Positions 1 to 5,466 of a DNA stretch of 8,358 nt are shown here, in pieces. The stretch is taken from NCBI GenBank assembly GCA_022823105.1, contig JAJDXU010000061.1:1-8358 (forward strand). Reading direction: 5' to 3'. Made by a program: the position numbers and the translations under genes. Below the pieces are notes generated by a model. The model saw only the letters and a list, made by a program, of their open reading frames with translations. It was not told the origin of the DNA and did not search any database. The DNA is from Dehalococcoidia bacterium (GTDB taxonomy: Bacteria > Chloroflexota > Dehalococcoidia > Lucifugimonadales > UBA3495). Each line of letters opens with the position of its first letter. Positions within the stretch are counted from its first letter, which is position 1.

Positions 1-2
1 AC

Positions 3-296
3 ATCTACGAAATGCGCGTCTATACCTACGAGAACGGTGCGATGCCGGAACTGCTGCGCCGCTGGGAAGAATCCCTGCCCTACCGCGAGGAGTTCTCCCC
101 GCTGGCCGCCGGCATGTTCACCGAGTTCGGCGACCTGAACAAGTGGATGCACGTCTGGCCCTACCAGGACCTCAACCACCGCGCCGAGGTCCGCGCCGCC
201 GCCAGCAAGATCCCCCAGTGGCCCTCCGGCGCCCCCGGCCGCGTGAAGCAGGAAAACAAGATCATGGTGCCGGCCAGCTTCTCGCCGATGCACTGA
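3..296 (+). CDS. NIPSNAP family protein, 5'-truncated by the window edge
   Basis: The last 97 residues of a gene that enters from the left; the frame is open to the window edge, reading IYEMRVYTYENG before any usable start, so the Met at base 12 is probably internal. The order of motifs is that of the NIPSNAP alpha/beta-barrel fold: an N-terminal YEMRVYTY strand, an acidic/aromatic helix, the stretch SPLAAGMFTEFGDLN, then HVWPYQDLNHRAEVRAA and a C-terminal ENKIMVPASFSPM. One such domain is about 100 residues. This may be the whole protein short of a few residues, or the second of two domains. NIPSNAP proteins are dimeric ferredoxin-like proteins whose bacterial biochemical role is mostly unknown, so no reaction is assigned. 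It ends in TGA; the next gene is 225 bases away, so it is probably not co-transcribed with the HEPN genes. Confidence 0.85.
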   Translation: MYEMRVYTYENGAMPELLRRWEESLPYREEFSPLAAGMFTEFGDLNKWMHVWPYQDLNHRAEVRAAASKIPQWPSGAPGRVKQENKIMVPASFSPMH

Positions 297-317
297 TCGC
301 TCATGGGCCGTCATCGC

Positions 318-366
318 GGGCCAGTATCCGATACGGGGTTGATAATCCGATCGCGCTGACTGGCCC
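318..366. repeat. Inverted repeat behind the NIPSNAP gene, possible transcript end
   Basis: GGGCCAGT (318-325) is perfectly complementary to ACTGGCCC (359-366), with 33 bases between. The loop holds a direct repeat ATCCGAT (326-332 and 345-351). It starts 21 bases after the NIPSNAP stop codon. No T-run follows, so an intrinsic terminator is only a possibility; an mRNA 3'-end stabilising structure would fit as well. Confidence 0.3.
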
Positions 367-391
367 TCTCGGTCTCCACATCGCCAAACCC

Positions 392-428
392 GTCCGCTCA
401 TGGTGAGCCCGTCGAACCAAGAGCGGAC
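392..428. repeat. REP-like 37-bp imperfect palindrome
   Basis: GTCCGCTC (392-399) pairs with GAGCGGAC (421-428). Inside, after a single A/A mismatch, TGGT (401-404) pairs with ACCA (416-419), leaving an 11-base loop GAGCCCGTCGA. The core TGGTGAGCCCGTCGAACCA resembles the dispersed 'GTGGTGAGC-TGTCGAACCAC' palindromes that I know from many environmental genomes. It lies in the otherwise empty gap between the NIPSNAP and HEPN genes and has no coding potential. Confidence 0.55.
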
Positions 429-494
429 ATTTAGTTGGGAGCCAGACCGTTGCTTGCCATGCAGCGCACCAGCATTTAGGCTACGCCACGTAAA

Positions 495-505
495 TCACAA
501 TGTGA
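495..505. promoter_or_regulatory. Short palindrome TCACAATGTGA at the first HEPN gene's ribosome binding site
   Basis: A perfect 5-bp inverted repeat around a central A. It overlaps the GAGGAA (504-509) that is the best Shine-Dalgarno for the gene starting at 522 (12-base spacing, rather long). It could be a small operator or chance; no regulator gene is visible. I found no convincing -35/-10 pair upstream of this gene; TTGCTT (450-455) has no good partner. Confidence 0.2.
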
Positions 506-521
506 GGAACCACGAGACCCG

Positions 522-917
522 ATGGTAACCACCGACCGCGTTCCCGCCATCTTCGCCGACTCCCGCGCCGTTCACGCCGACGCGCTGCGGATGCTGGAGG
601 CCGGCGATATTCGCGACGCTGCGGAGAAGGCTTGGTGCGCCACCAAGCGCGCCACCGATGCTCTGATTCTGGCGCGCACAGGCGAAGCCCCCGAATTTTC
701 ATCCGATACCTCGCGCGGGCTGCTGATGCTGGCAGAAGAAGACAGCGCTGTCAGCCCGCTGATCGGGCGCTATTACTCGAGACAGGGCCACCTGCATGGT
801 GAATGCTTCTACCATGGCATCTGCGAGCCTGCTGCTGAAGTTGAACGCCGCATCCGCCAGACCGCCGACTATATCAACAACGCCGAGAGATTGGCCGGCT
901 ACTCCGACGCCGCCTGA
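522..917 (+). CDS. Small HEPN-like protein, tandem copy 1
   Basis: A 131-residue, probably all-helical, soluble protein without signal peptide or membrane segment. Residues 28-55 (GDIRDAAEKAW...ARTGE) look like the second helix of HEPN/PaREP1-type domains. Residues 83-92 (RYYSRQGHLH) contain the HEPN signature Rx4-6H twice in register: R87-x4-H92 and R83-x6-H90. In HEPN RNases this Arg/His pair forms the active site in a dimer. A final helix, EVERRIRQTADYIN, follows the motif. The assignment rests on this motif and helix pattern, not on a close known homologue. It is about 80% identical to the next gene by hand alignment. No nucleotidyltransferase (MNT) antitoxin partner is in the window. An RNA-binding or RNase role is inference. 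Start is ATG; GAGGAA lies 12 bases upstream. Confidence 0.8.
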   Translation: MVTTDRVPAIFADSRAVHADALRMLEAGDIRDAAEKAWCATKRATDALILARTGEAPEFSSDTSRGLLMLAEEDSAVSPLIGRYYSRQGHLHGECFYHGICEPAAEVERRIRQTADYINNAERLAGYSDAA

Positions 918-938
918 AACAGCAAGCATGTTCACTCT

Positions 939-1361
939 ATGACAACAGCCACCAACCGCGTACCCGCCATTTTCGCCGACGCCCGCGCCGTCCACTCCGA
1001 CGCGCTGCGGATGCTGGATGCTGGCGACATCCGCGATGCCGCCGAAAAGGCCTGGTGCGCCACCAAGCGCGCCACCGATGCCCTCATACTGGCTCGCACG
1101 GGCGAGGAATCGGAATTTTCCCCGGATACTACGCGAGGACTGGTCAGGCTGGCTGCTACAGACAGCGCCGTCAACAACCTACTGGTCGGCCGCTATTACT
1201 CCCGGCAGGGCCATCTGCATGGAACCTGCATTTATCTGGGCATTTGCGAGCCGATTGATGAGGTCGAACGCCGCATCCGCCAGACCGCCGACTACATCAA
1301 CGACGCCGAGCGATTGGCCGGCTACTCCAACGGTACCGACCAAAAGGAACAACACTCATGA
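939..1361 (+). CDS. Small HEPN-like protein, tandem copy 2
   Basis: 140 residues, paralogue of the gene 21 bases upstream. The core from RVPAIFAD to AERLAGYS aligns throughout with one single-residue indel (extra Leu near residue 81). The Rx4-6H motif is intact (R89-x4-H94; R85-x6-H92). The C-terminus is longer and hydrophilic (NGTDQKEQHS). Over the 29 codons encoding AGDIRDA...ARTGE the copies differ at 14 codons, all synonymous. The duplication is therefore old and both copies have been kept under purifying selection, which argues that both proteins are used. No good Shine-Dalgarno precedes this ATG, so translation is probably coupled to copy 1. Its stop overlaps the start of the FAA-hydrolase gene (ATGA, 1358-1361). 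Possible roles are an RNase-type toxin or modulator, or an RNA-binding partner; nothing here decides between them. Confidence 0.8.
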   Translation: MTTATNRVPAIFADARAVHSDALRMLDAGDIRDAAEKAWCATKRATDALILARTGEESEFSPDTTRGLVRLAATDSAVNNLLVGRYYSRQGHLHGTCIYLGICEPIDEVERRIRQTADYINDAERLAGYSNGTDQKEQHS

Positions 1362-2374
1362 AACTCCTCACCTATGACAACGGCTCCGGTCCCCGCTGCG
1401 GCGTCCTGCGGGATGACTCCGTGGTGGACGTCAGCGCGCTGCTGGGAGCGCGCCGCACCATCCGGGACGTGGGCGCGCTCCTGACCACCTCCGACTCCGC
1501 CATCGACCGCGTGGGCGATGCCCTGGCCGGCAACGTGGCCGCCCCCGCCGTCGCGCTGGCCGACGTGCGCCTCCGCGCTCCCATTCTGCAGCCGCCCACC
1601 GTCCGCGACTACATCGTGTACGAGGAGCACGCCACCTCGCAGGGCACGCGGGAGATCAACGAGGTGTGGTACCGGATGCCCGTGTTCTACTTCTCCAACC
1701 CGCTGGTCATCTACGGCCCGGACGAGGACGTGCCCTATCCCGCCGCGTCCGAGCAGTTGGACTACGAGCTTGAAATCGGCTGCATCATCGGCAAGTCAGG
1801 CAGCAACGTCCCCGCGTCGGAGGCGATGCAGTACGTCGCCGGCTTCTGCATCTTCAACGACTGGAGCGCCCGGGACCTGCAGTTCGACGAGATGGCCTTC
1901 GGCCTCGGTCCCGCCAAGGGCAAGGACTCCGCGTCGTCCATCGGCCCGTGGATCGTCACCACCGACGAGCTGATGCCCCACATCAAAGACGGTCGACTTG
2001 ATCTGAAAGCCCACGCCCGCGTCAACGGAGACCACTGGCTCCGCGACGGCGAGACCGTCAACGCCTGGTACACCTGGGGCGAGATCATCGAACGCGCCGC
2101 CAAGGACAGCCGCATCGCTCCCGGCGACGTCATCGGCAGCGGCACCGTGGGCGGCGGCTCCGTCCGCGAGTCGATCCGCAAGGGCTACGAGGCCTCCCGC
2201 TGGCTGGAACCCGGCGACACCGTGGAGCTTGAAGTCGAGCACATCGGCACTCTCCGCAACACCCTGGCCCCCAGGGTCGGCGTCGATCCCAACTACGCCT
2301 ACCTGCCCAACAACCCCACCGCCACGCCCGAGCGCGGCACCGCCAGCGATTACCGTTACGTGCGTAACCGCTAG
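1358..2374 (+). CDS. Fumarylacetoacetate hydrolase (FAA hydrolase) family protein
   Basis: 338 residues. FAA-hydrolase-fold enzymes use a divalent metal to cleave C-C bonds or decarboxylate 1,3-diketo acids in aromatic-compound degradation. The family pattern is clear: RDYIVYEEHAT (D84, H91), matching metal Asp and catalytic His of fumarylacetoacetase with the same 7-residue spacing; LDYELEIG (metal ligands E137 and E139); FNDWSARDLQ (D168); GPAKGKDS (K189); and GSGTVGGGS at 260-268 near the C-terminus. The N-terminal 75 residues form the usual small domain. Resemblance to true fumarylacetoacetase around NDWSARD is strong, but the substrate cannot be told: fumarylacetoacetate, acylpyruvates and 2-hydroxyhepta-2,4-dienedioate are all possible. 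The ATG overlaps the HEPN stop by four bases. AAGGA (1344-1348) is nine bases upstream, so the gene has its own ribosome binding site as well as coupling. Confidence 0.92.
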   Translation: MKLLTYDNGSGPRCGVLRDDSVVDVSALLGARRTIRDVGALLTTSDSAIDRVGDALAGNVAAPAVALADVRLRAPILQPPTVRDYIVYEEHATSQGTREINEVWYRMPVFYFSNPLVIYGPDEDVPYPAASEQLDYELEIGCIIGKSGSNVPASEAMQYVAGFCIFNDWSARDLQFDEMAFGLGPAKGKDSASSIGPWIVTTDELMPHIKDGRLDLKAHARVNGDHWLRDGETVNAWYTWGEIIERAAKDSRIAPGDVIGSGTVGGGSVRESIRKGYEASRWLEPGDTVELEVEHIGTLRNTLAPRVGVDPNYAYLPNNPTATPERGTASDYRYVRNR

Positions 2375-2380
2375 ATTGGG

Positions 2381-2386
2381 TACAAT
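2381..2386 (+). promoter_or_regulatory. Candidate -10 box (TACAAT) for a leaderless transcript
   Basis: TACAAT matches the -10 consensus at five of six positions. Its last base is seven bases before the A of the ATG at 2393, so transcription would start at or next to the start codon. The region before the ATG has no normally spaced Shine-Dalgarno (only AGCAGG abutting the ATG), which fits leaderless initiation. No -35 box is recognisable at 16-18 bases. The site lies between the FAA-hydrolase stop (2374) and the next gene. Confidence 0.4.
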
Positions 2387-2392
2387 AGCAGG

Positions 2393-3178
2393 ATGACTAC
2401 CGTCAGGGATATAGCCGACTTCGTTCGCATCATCAACGAGCAGCCCGAATGGAACGACACCATTCGCGGCATCTTGCTCGGGCGTGAACTGCTGGAACTG
2501 CCCCAGCGGTTCGCCGAATTCGTGAGAGTAACCGAGGAGAACAACAGGCTTGTCGCCGAACGGCTGGGCCGGTTGGAATCTGACGTTGCCGAACTGAAAT
2601 CCGATATGTCGGATATGAAAACCGACATGGCCGAAATGAAAACCGACATGGCCGACGTGAAAGCCGATTTGTCTGAGATAAAAGACTGGCGCGATCAAAC
2701 CACCCTGCGCCTGGATCGTATCGAAGGACGGCTGGGCAACCTTGAGGGCGCCGAGTTGGAACGCCGGGTACACAGCGACATCGCAAATATCGCCAGCAGG
2801 TGGCTCGGTTTGAATCGCGTCCGCATCATGCAGAGCCGCATCGTTGCCCGTTCGCCGGAGTTTCAGGACATCATTGACGACGCCGAAGAGCAAAACCTCA
2901 TCACATACGAGCAGGGCGACCATCTGGAGCAAACCGACATCATAGTTTCGGCCCGCCGGCGCAGCGACCGCGAACCTGTTCACCTAGCCATCGAAGTTTC
3001 CCGAACTATCGGAGACCATGACATCGCCCGGGCCAACGAGCGCGCGCAGAGTCTCTCAGCGATTTTTGCAACCCCCGCCATCTCCGTGGTAGTCGGTGGA
3101 AATATCTCACAATCTCAGCAGGAACTCGCCGACGGCTTTGGCGTACGCGCTATCATCCTGCCACGACTGGCCGCATAA
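2393..3178 (+). CDS. Coiled-coil protein with PD-(D/E)XK-like C-terminal domain
   Basis: 261 residues, no signal peptide or membrane segment. Residues 1-45 are a helical region with no recognised domain. About 46-118 is a long coiled coil with heptads running AELKSDM, SDMKTDM, AEMKTDM, ADVKADL. Residues 120-261 form an alpha/beta domain with QTDIIVSARR (D182), VHLAIEVSR (E201, S203) and DIARANERAQSL, then a strand (AISVVVGG) and a closing GVRAIILPRLA. The D...E-x-S arrangement resembles the restriction-endonuclease-like fold of coiled-coil proteins common in Cyanobacteria and Chloroflexota (DUF3782-like), in which I recall EVS replacing the catalytic ExK. If so, the nuclease activity may be lost or altered. 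I do not know a function. The gene lies 18 bases behind the FAA-hydrolase gene but may have its own promoter. Two hairpins follow. Confidence 0.85.
   Translation: MTTVRDIADFVRIINEQPEWNDTIRGILLGRELLELPQRFAEFVRVTEENNRLVAERLGRLESDVAELKSDMSDMKTDMAEMKTDMADVKADLSEIKDWRDQTTLRLDRIEGRLGNLEGAELERRVHSDIANIASRWLGLNRVRIMQSRIVARSPEFQDIIDDAEEQNLITYEQGDHLEQTDIIVSARRRSDREPVHLAIEVSRTIGDHDIARANERAQSLSAIFATPAISVVVGGNISQSQQELADGFGVRAIILPRLAA
2588..2683 (+). repeat. In-frame 21-bp tandem repeat coding the coiled-coil heptads
   Basis: Four full 21-bp units (2588-2608, 2609-2629, 2630-2650, 2651-2671) and a 12-base partial unit. They encode AELKSDM / SDMKTDM / AEMKTDM / ADVKADL / SEIK. A 20-base stretch at 2615 recurs exactly at 2636, one unit later, showing recent unit duplication at DNA level rather than only protein-level heptad constraint. 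Copy number may vary between strains. Confidence 0.8.
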
Positions 3179-3195
3179 CAGCGAGCAACGTTGAC

Positions 3196-3221
3196 GGAGG
3201 CGGGTACCGTTACCCGCCTCC
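3196..3221. terminator. Perfect 11-bp hairpin behind the coiled-coil gene
   Basis: GGAGGCGGGTA (3196-3206) pairs perfectly with TACCCGCCTCC (3211-3221) around the four-base loop CCGT. It begins 18 bases after the stop at 3178. It lacks a T-run, so it is terminator-like by structure and position (between convergent genes) but not a canonical intrinsic terminator. Confidence 0.55.
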
Positions 3222-3256
3222 AGTACTGTCGTATCGACCTGCTCATTTTGAGCCCG

Positions 3257-3285
3257 CCGTAGATCCGCCCACGGCAGATCTACGG
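3257..3285. terminator. Second hairpin between convergent genes
   Basis: CCGTAGATC (3257-3265) pairs perfectly with GATCTACGG (3277-3285) around 11 bases. It ends 11 bases before the nitroreductase stop codon (3296), so on the minus strand it is the first structure after that gene. No T-run is seen on either strand. Confidence 0.45.
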
Positions 3286-3295
3286 ATTCGCCCGT

Positions 3296-3922
3296 CTAAT
3301 CTCGCGGCGCGCCCCACCGGTCGTAGGAACATACCTCGTTCAGCGGCAGCCGCGTAACCGGCCCGAAGTTGCCGCGCGGGTACCCGAAGGGCATGCAGTA
3401 CACGACCTGCGCGGTATCGGGGATGTTGAACAGCGCGTGGACCCGCTCCTCCACCACCGGATGCAGCGTGGCGATGGTCCCGCCGATGCCGAAGGCCCGC
3501 GCCGCCAGCAGCATGTTCTGCGCCGCCGGTATCACCGAACCGGCCGCCTGCGCTCCCTTGGACGTGGCGCACACCAGCACCATCACCGGCGCGTCGCCGA
3601 TCTCGTTGGCCAGGCGCATGGCAGAGCGCATGGAACTCGGGCCGGGCGGAATATCCTGCGGCCCCATGATGCCGGCGTCGGCGCGCTTGGCCCACCATGC
3701 TTCGTGGTAAAGGTCGCCCAGCTTGCGTCGCATCTCCTCGTTCTGCACCACGATGAAGTGCCAGCCCTGGTTGTTGCCGCCGTTGGGAGCGCGGATGGCG
3801 GACTGCATGATGTCCTCCATCACGTCGGCGGGAATCGGGTCGGGCCTGAAGCGGCGAATCGCCCGCTGGGTGAACATTGCTTCCCCCAGCGGAATCACGT
3901 TCAATCGGTCGGCGGTGGTCAC
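3296..3922 (-). CDS. Nitroreductase family FMN-dependent oxidoreductase
   Basis: 208 residues, the usual length for the family. Such enzymes are homodimeric flavoproteins that reduce nitro compounds, quinones or other electron-poor substrates with NAD(P)H, in the cytoplasm. Signatures: QRAIRRFRPDPIP (19-31), whose basic residues contact the FMN phosphate/ribityl; APNGGNNQGWHFIVV (45-59), the flavin loop; IPAAQNMLLAARAFGIGG (131-148); and the C-terminal MPFGYPRGNFGP (177-188). Residues 85-105 form a Pro/Met-rich excursion that probably covers the active site. The start is GTG at 3922, chosen because a perfect GGAGGT (3934-3929) lies six bases upstream; the next Met (residue 16) has no such site and would cut into the fold. 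It is transcribed divergently from the PLP-enzyme gene. The actual substrate cannot be read from sequence. Confidence 0.92.
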   Translation of the reverse strand: MTTADRLNVIPLGEAMFTQRAIRRFRPDPIPADVMEDIMQSAIRAPNGGNNQGWHFIVVQNEEMRRKLGDLYHEAWWAKRADAGIMGPQDIPPGPSSMRSAMRLANEIGDAPVMVLVCATSKGAQAAGSVIPAAQNMLLAARAFGIGGTIATLHPVVEERVHALFNIPDTAQVVYCMPFGYPRGNFGPVTRLPLNEVCSYDRWGAPRD

Positions 3923-3968
3923 GTTGCTACCTCCAAATAATCCCTACGCAAGTTTCAGCAGGTTTAGA

Positions 3969-3977
3969 ATCTTACCA
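3969..3977 (-). promoter_or_regulatory. Candidate extended -10 for the nitroreductase gene
   Basis: On the minus strand TGGTAAGAT gives TGn followed by TAAGAT, four of six matches to TATAAT. Transcription would start near 3962, leaving a leader of about 40 bases that includes GGAGGT. No -35 is recognisable. It lies 19 bases from the opposing promoter at 3996-4004, so the two would compete for polymerase. Confidence 0.35.
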
Positions 3978-3995
3978 TAGCGCGGCCATCCCCCT

Positions 3996-4004
3996 TGCTA
4001 TAAT
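3996..4004 (+). promoter_or_regulatory. Perfect extended -10 promoter for the SelA-like gene
   Basis: TGCTATAAT is an exact TGn-TATAAT extended -10. The expected -35 position (3976-3981, CATAGC) is poor, as is common when the extended element is present. Transcription would start near 4011, giving a leader of about 33 bases. Confidence 0.65.
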
Positions 4005-4031
4005 GCGCCGCATCCACCATCGCCCATTTAG

Positions 4032-4044
4032 AGGGAGGCTCCCT
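4032..4044 (+). promoter_or_regulatory. Shine-Dalgarno and TTG start within a small hairpin
   Basis: GGGAGG (4033-4038) lies five bases before the TTG start codon at 4044 and decides that start. AGGGA (4032-4036) can pair with TCCCT (4040-4044) around GGC, so the ribosome binding site and first base of the start codon could be partly closed. With only five pairs and a three-base loop the structure is weak. Confidence 0.35.
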
Positions 4045-5186
4045 TGACCCAGCCCAACATCACCGACGCCGAACAGGCCTACCGCAGCCTCGGCGTCACC
4101 CCCATCATCAACGCCTCCGGCTCGGTAACCCGCCTCGGCGGCACCCGCACCCGCCCCGAGGTGCTGGAGCAGATGGCCGGCGCATCCCGCGTCATGGTCA
4201 ACATCGACGAGCTCAACCGGAGGGCCGGCGCGGAGATCGCCCGCCTGGTCGGCGCAGAGGCCGCCATGGTCTCCAGCGGCGCCGCGGGCGGACTGCTCCT
4301 CCAGGCCGCCGCCTGCGTCGCCGGCAGCGACCCCGCACAGATGCACCGCCTGCCCGACACCGACGGCATGAGGAACGAGATCATCATCCAGACCATGCAC
4401 CGGTTCCCCTACGACCACGCCTACCGCGCCGCCGGCGCCAGGATCGTCGAGGTCGGCAATTATCTGTACAGCCACCCATGGGAAATGGAGGGCGCAATCA
4501 ACGAGCGCACCGCCGCCGTCGCCTATCTGTGCGCCCCCTACACCAGCCGGCGAATGCTCCCCCTGGATCAGGTCTGCGAAATCGCCCACGCCCACGACGT
4601 CCCGGTCATCGTTGACGCCGCGTCCATGCTGCCCCCGCGCGCCAACCTCCACCGCTACCTCAACGACGGCGCCGACATGGTCATATTCAGCGGCGGCAAG
4701 GGCGTGCGCGGACCCCAGGGCACCGGCATCCTCTGCGGCCGCGCCGACCTCATCGACGCCGCCCTCGCCAACGCGAGTCCCGCCCAGTTCCTCGGACGCC
4801 CCATGAAGGTTGCCAAGGAGGAAATCCTCGGTCTTGTAACCGCCCTGACCATGTTCGTCGAAGAAGACGAGGCAGCGGAGATGGCGTTCTACCGCAACCT
4901 CGCGCAGCGGGTGGTGGACAGTCTCGTCGAAGTACCGGGACTCCGCGTCTCCCTCGAGCACGACGGCTTCAACCACCTGATACCCACCGCCGTGCTCAAC
5001 TTCGGCGGCGATGATTGGTCCGGCCCGTCGCCCCGCGAAGTCTCAGCCGCCCTCCAGCAGGGCGACCCGCCCATATTCCTCCAGCAACTCGGCCCGCCCG
5101 ATGAGCTGATGGTCGACCCGCTCAACCTGACCGAGCCGGAAACCGACATCGTAATCCGCCGCCTCCACGACATCCTCACCGCCTAG
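4044..5186 (+). CDS. SelA-like PLP-dependent enzyme (fold type I, lyase/transferase of unknown substrate)
   Basis: 380 residues starting at TTG (GGGAGG five bases upstream). The fold-type-I PLP motifs are present: INASGSVTRLGG (22-33); GAEAAMVSSGAAGGLLL (70-86), the loop that holds PLP phosphate; VIVDAAS (188-194), D191 for the pyridine nitrogen; and FSGGKGVRGPQGTGIL (215-230), K219 as the Schiff-base lysine. This is the family that database pipelines label L-seryl-tRNA(Sec) selenium transferase or D-glucosaminate-6-phosphate ammonia-lyase. Against true SelA: it lacks the roughly 80-residue N-terminal tRNA-binding domain (SelA is about 460 residues), has SSGAAGG where SelA has NNNAAA, and has DAAS where SelA has DLGSG. 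I infer a small-molecule lyase or aminotransferase-like enzyme. Its stop codon overlaps the target duplication of the MITE that follows. Confidence 0.88.
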   Translation: MTQPNITDAEQAYRSLGVTPIINASGSVTRLGGTRTRPEVLEQMAGASRVMVNIDELNRRAGAEIARLVGAEAAMVSSGAAGGLLLQAAACVAGSDPAQMHRLPDTDGMRNEIIIQTMHRFPYDHAYRAAGARIVEVGNYLYSHPWEMEGAINERTAAVAYLCAPYTSRRMLPLDQVCEIAHAHDVPVIVDAASMLPPRANLHRYLNDGADMVIFSGGKGVRGPQGTGILCGRADLIDAALANASPAQFLGRPMKVAKEEILGLVTALTMFVEEDEAAEMAFYRNLAQRVVDSLVEVPGLRVSLEHDGFNHLIPTAVLNFGGDDWSGPSPREVSAALQQGDPPIFLQQLGPPDELMVDPLNLTEPETDIVIRRLHDILTA

Positions 5187-5192
5187 CCAGAA

Positions 5193-5357
5193 GTAACTGT
5201 TCAGACTTGCTGAGCCATTGCCACATTCCGGCCTTGAGCCGAAATCCAAAAATCCTCGCCCTACCCTCGGATGCCTGTCGGCAGGTTAATTGGATACCGG
5301 CTTTCGCCGGTATGACGGTTTGCGTTCCTGAAGGTCACCCTGAGTCTGAACAGTTAC
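5193..5357. mobile_element. Complete 165-bp MITE, IS66-like ends, 8-bp target duplication
   Basis: The element starts GTAACTGTTCAGAC (5193-5206) and ends with its exact reverse complement GTCTGAACAGTTAC (5344-5357): 14-bp perfect terminal inverted repeats. It is flanked by the direct repeat AGCCAGAA at 5185-5192 and 5358-5365, a perfect 8-bp target-site duplication. Ends beginning GTAA together with 8-bp duplications are the hallmark of the IS66 family. There is no room for a transposase, so it would be mobilised in trans by a full IS66-type element elsewhere. The left duplication starts on the second base of the PLP gene's TAG stop, so insertion rebuilt the stop codon and left the protein unchanged. 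Inside is a palindromic core (5294-5313). The small plus-strand frame across it is not a gene. Confidence 0.85.
5294..5313. repeat. Palindromic core of the MITE (CCGGC-TTTC-GCCGG)
   Basis: ATACCGGC (5294-5301) pairs perfectly with GCCGGTAT (5306-5313) around TTTC. Its surroundings, TGGAT before and GACGG after, match the widespread dispersed palindrome that translates as W-I-P-A-F-A-G-M-T in many bacterial genomes. Here it lies inside the element with IS66-like ends, which suggests one repeat family carried by or nested in the other. Confidence 0.65.
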
Positions 5358-5412
5358 AGCCAGAAACCCGGCTGGAATCAGGCGCCCATTCGTAGGGGTG
5401 AATCATCATCCG

Positions 5413-5441
5413 CCCGTTGGATATTGGTGAGGACCAACGGG
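5413..5441. terminator. Hairpin between the convergent PLP and Dio-like genes
   Basis: CCCGTTGG (5413-5420) pairs perfectly with CCAACGGG (5434-5441) around 13 bases. It lies 26 bases beyond the stop of the minus-strand selenoprotein gene. A weaker imperfect palindrome, GGGGTGAAT...ATCCGCCC (5396-5415), adjoins it. No T-run is seen, so this is a possible transcript end or REP remnant. The remaining bases between the MITE and the selenoprotein stop show nothing else. Confidence 0.4.
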
Positions 5442-5466
5442 TGATCTGGCGCTGCCCACTGCTCGA

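Noticed and set aside
2588..2683. CRISPR-like or regulatory repeat array
   Set aside because: The repeats are contiguous 21-bp units without spacers and in frame with coiled-coil heptads.
1796..2983. Long minus-strand open frame (395 codons) opposite the FAA-hydrolase and coiled-coil genes
   Set aside because: It is antisense to two genes with clear family motifs; its Gly/Val/His-rich low-complexity product is the mirror of GC-rich codon bias and of the 21-bp repeats.
3972..4976. Minus-strand open frame of 334 codons opposite the PLP gene
   Set aside because: Antisense shadow of a gene with intact PLP motifs; the product is Gly/Ala/Val-rich with no domain.
4044..5186. Naming the PLP enzyme SelA
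   Set aside because: It is about 80 residues too short, lacks the N-terminal tRNA-binding domain and has SSGAAGG and DAAS where true SelA has NNNAAA and DLGSG.
5207..5395. Small plus-strand frame containing NWIPAFAGMT
   Set aside because: It is the translation of the MITE's palindromic core, a pattern produced by this repeat family in many genomes, not a gene.
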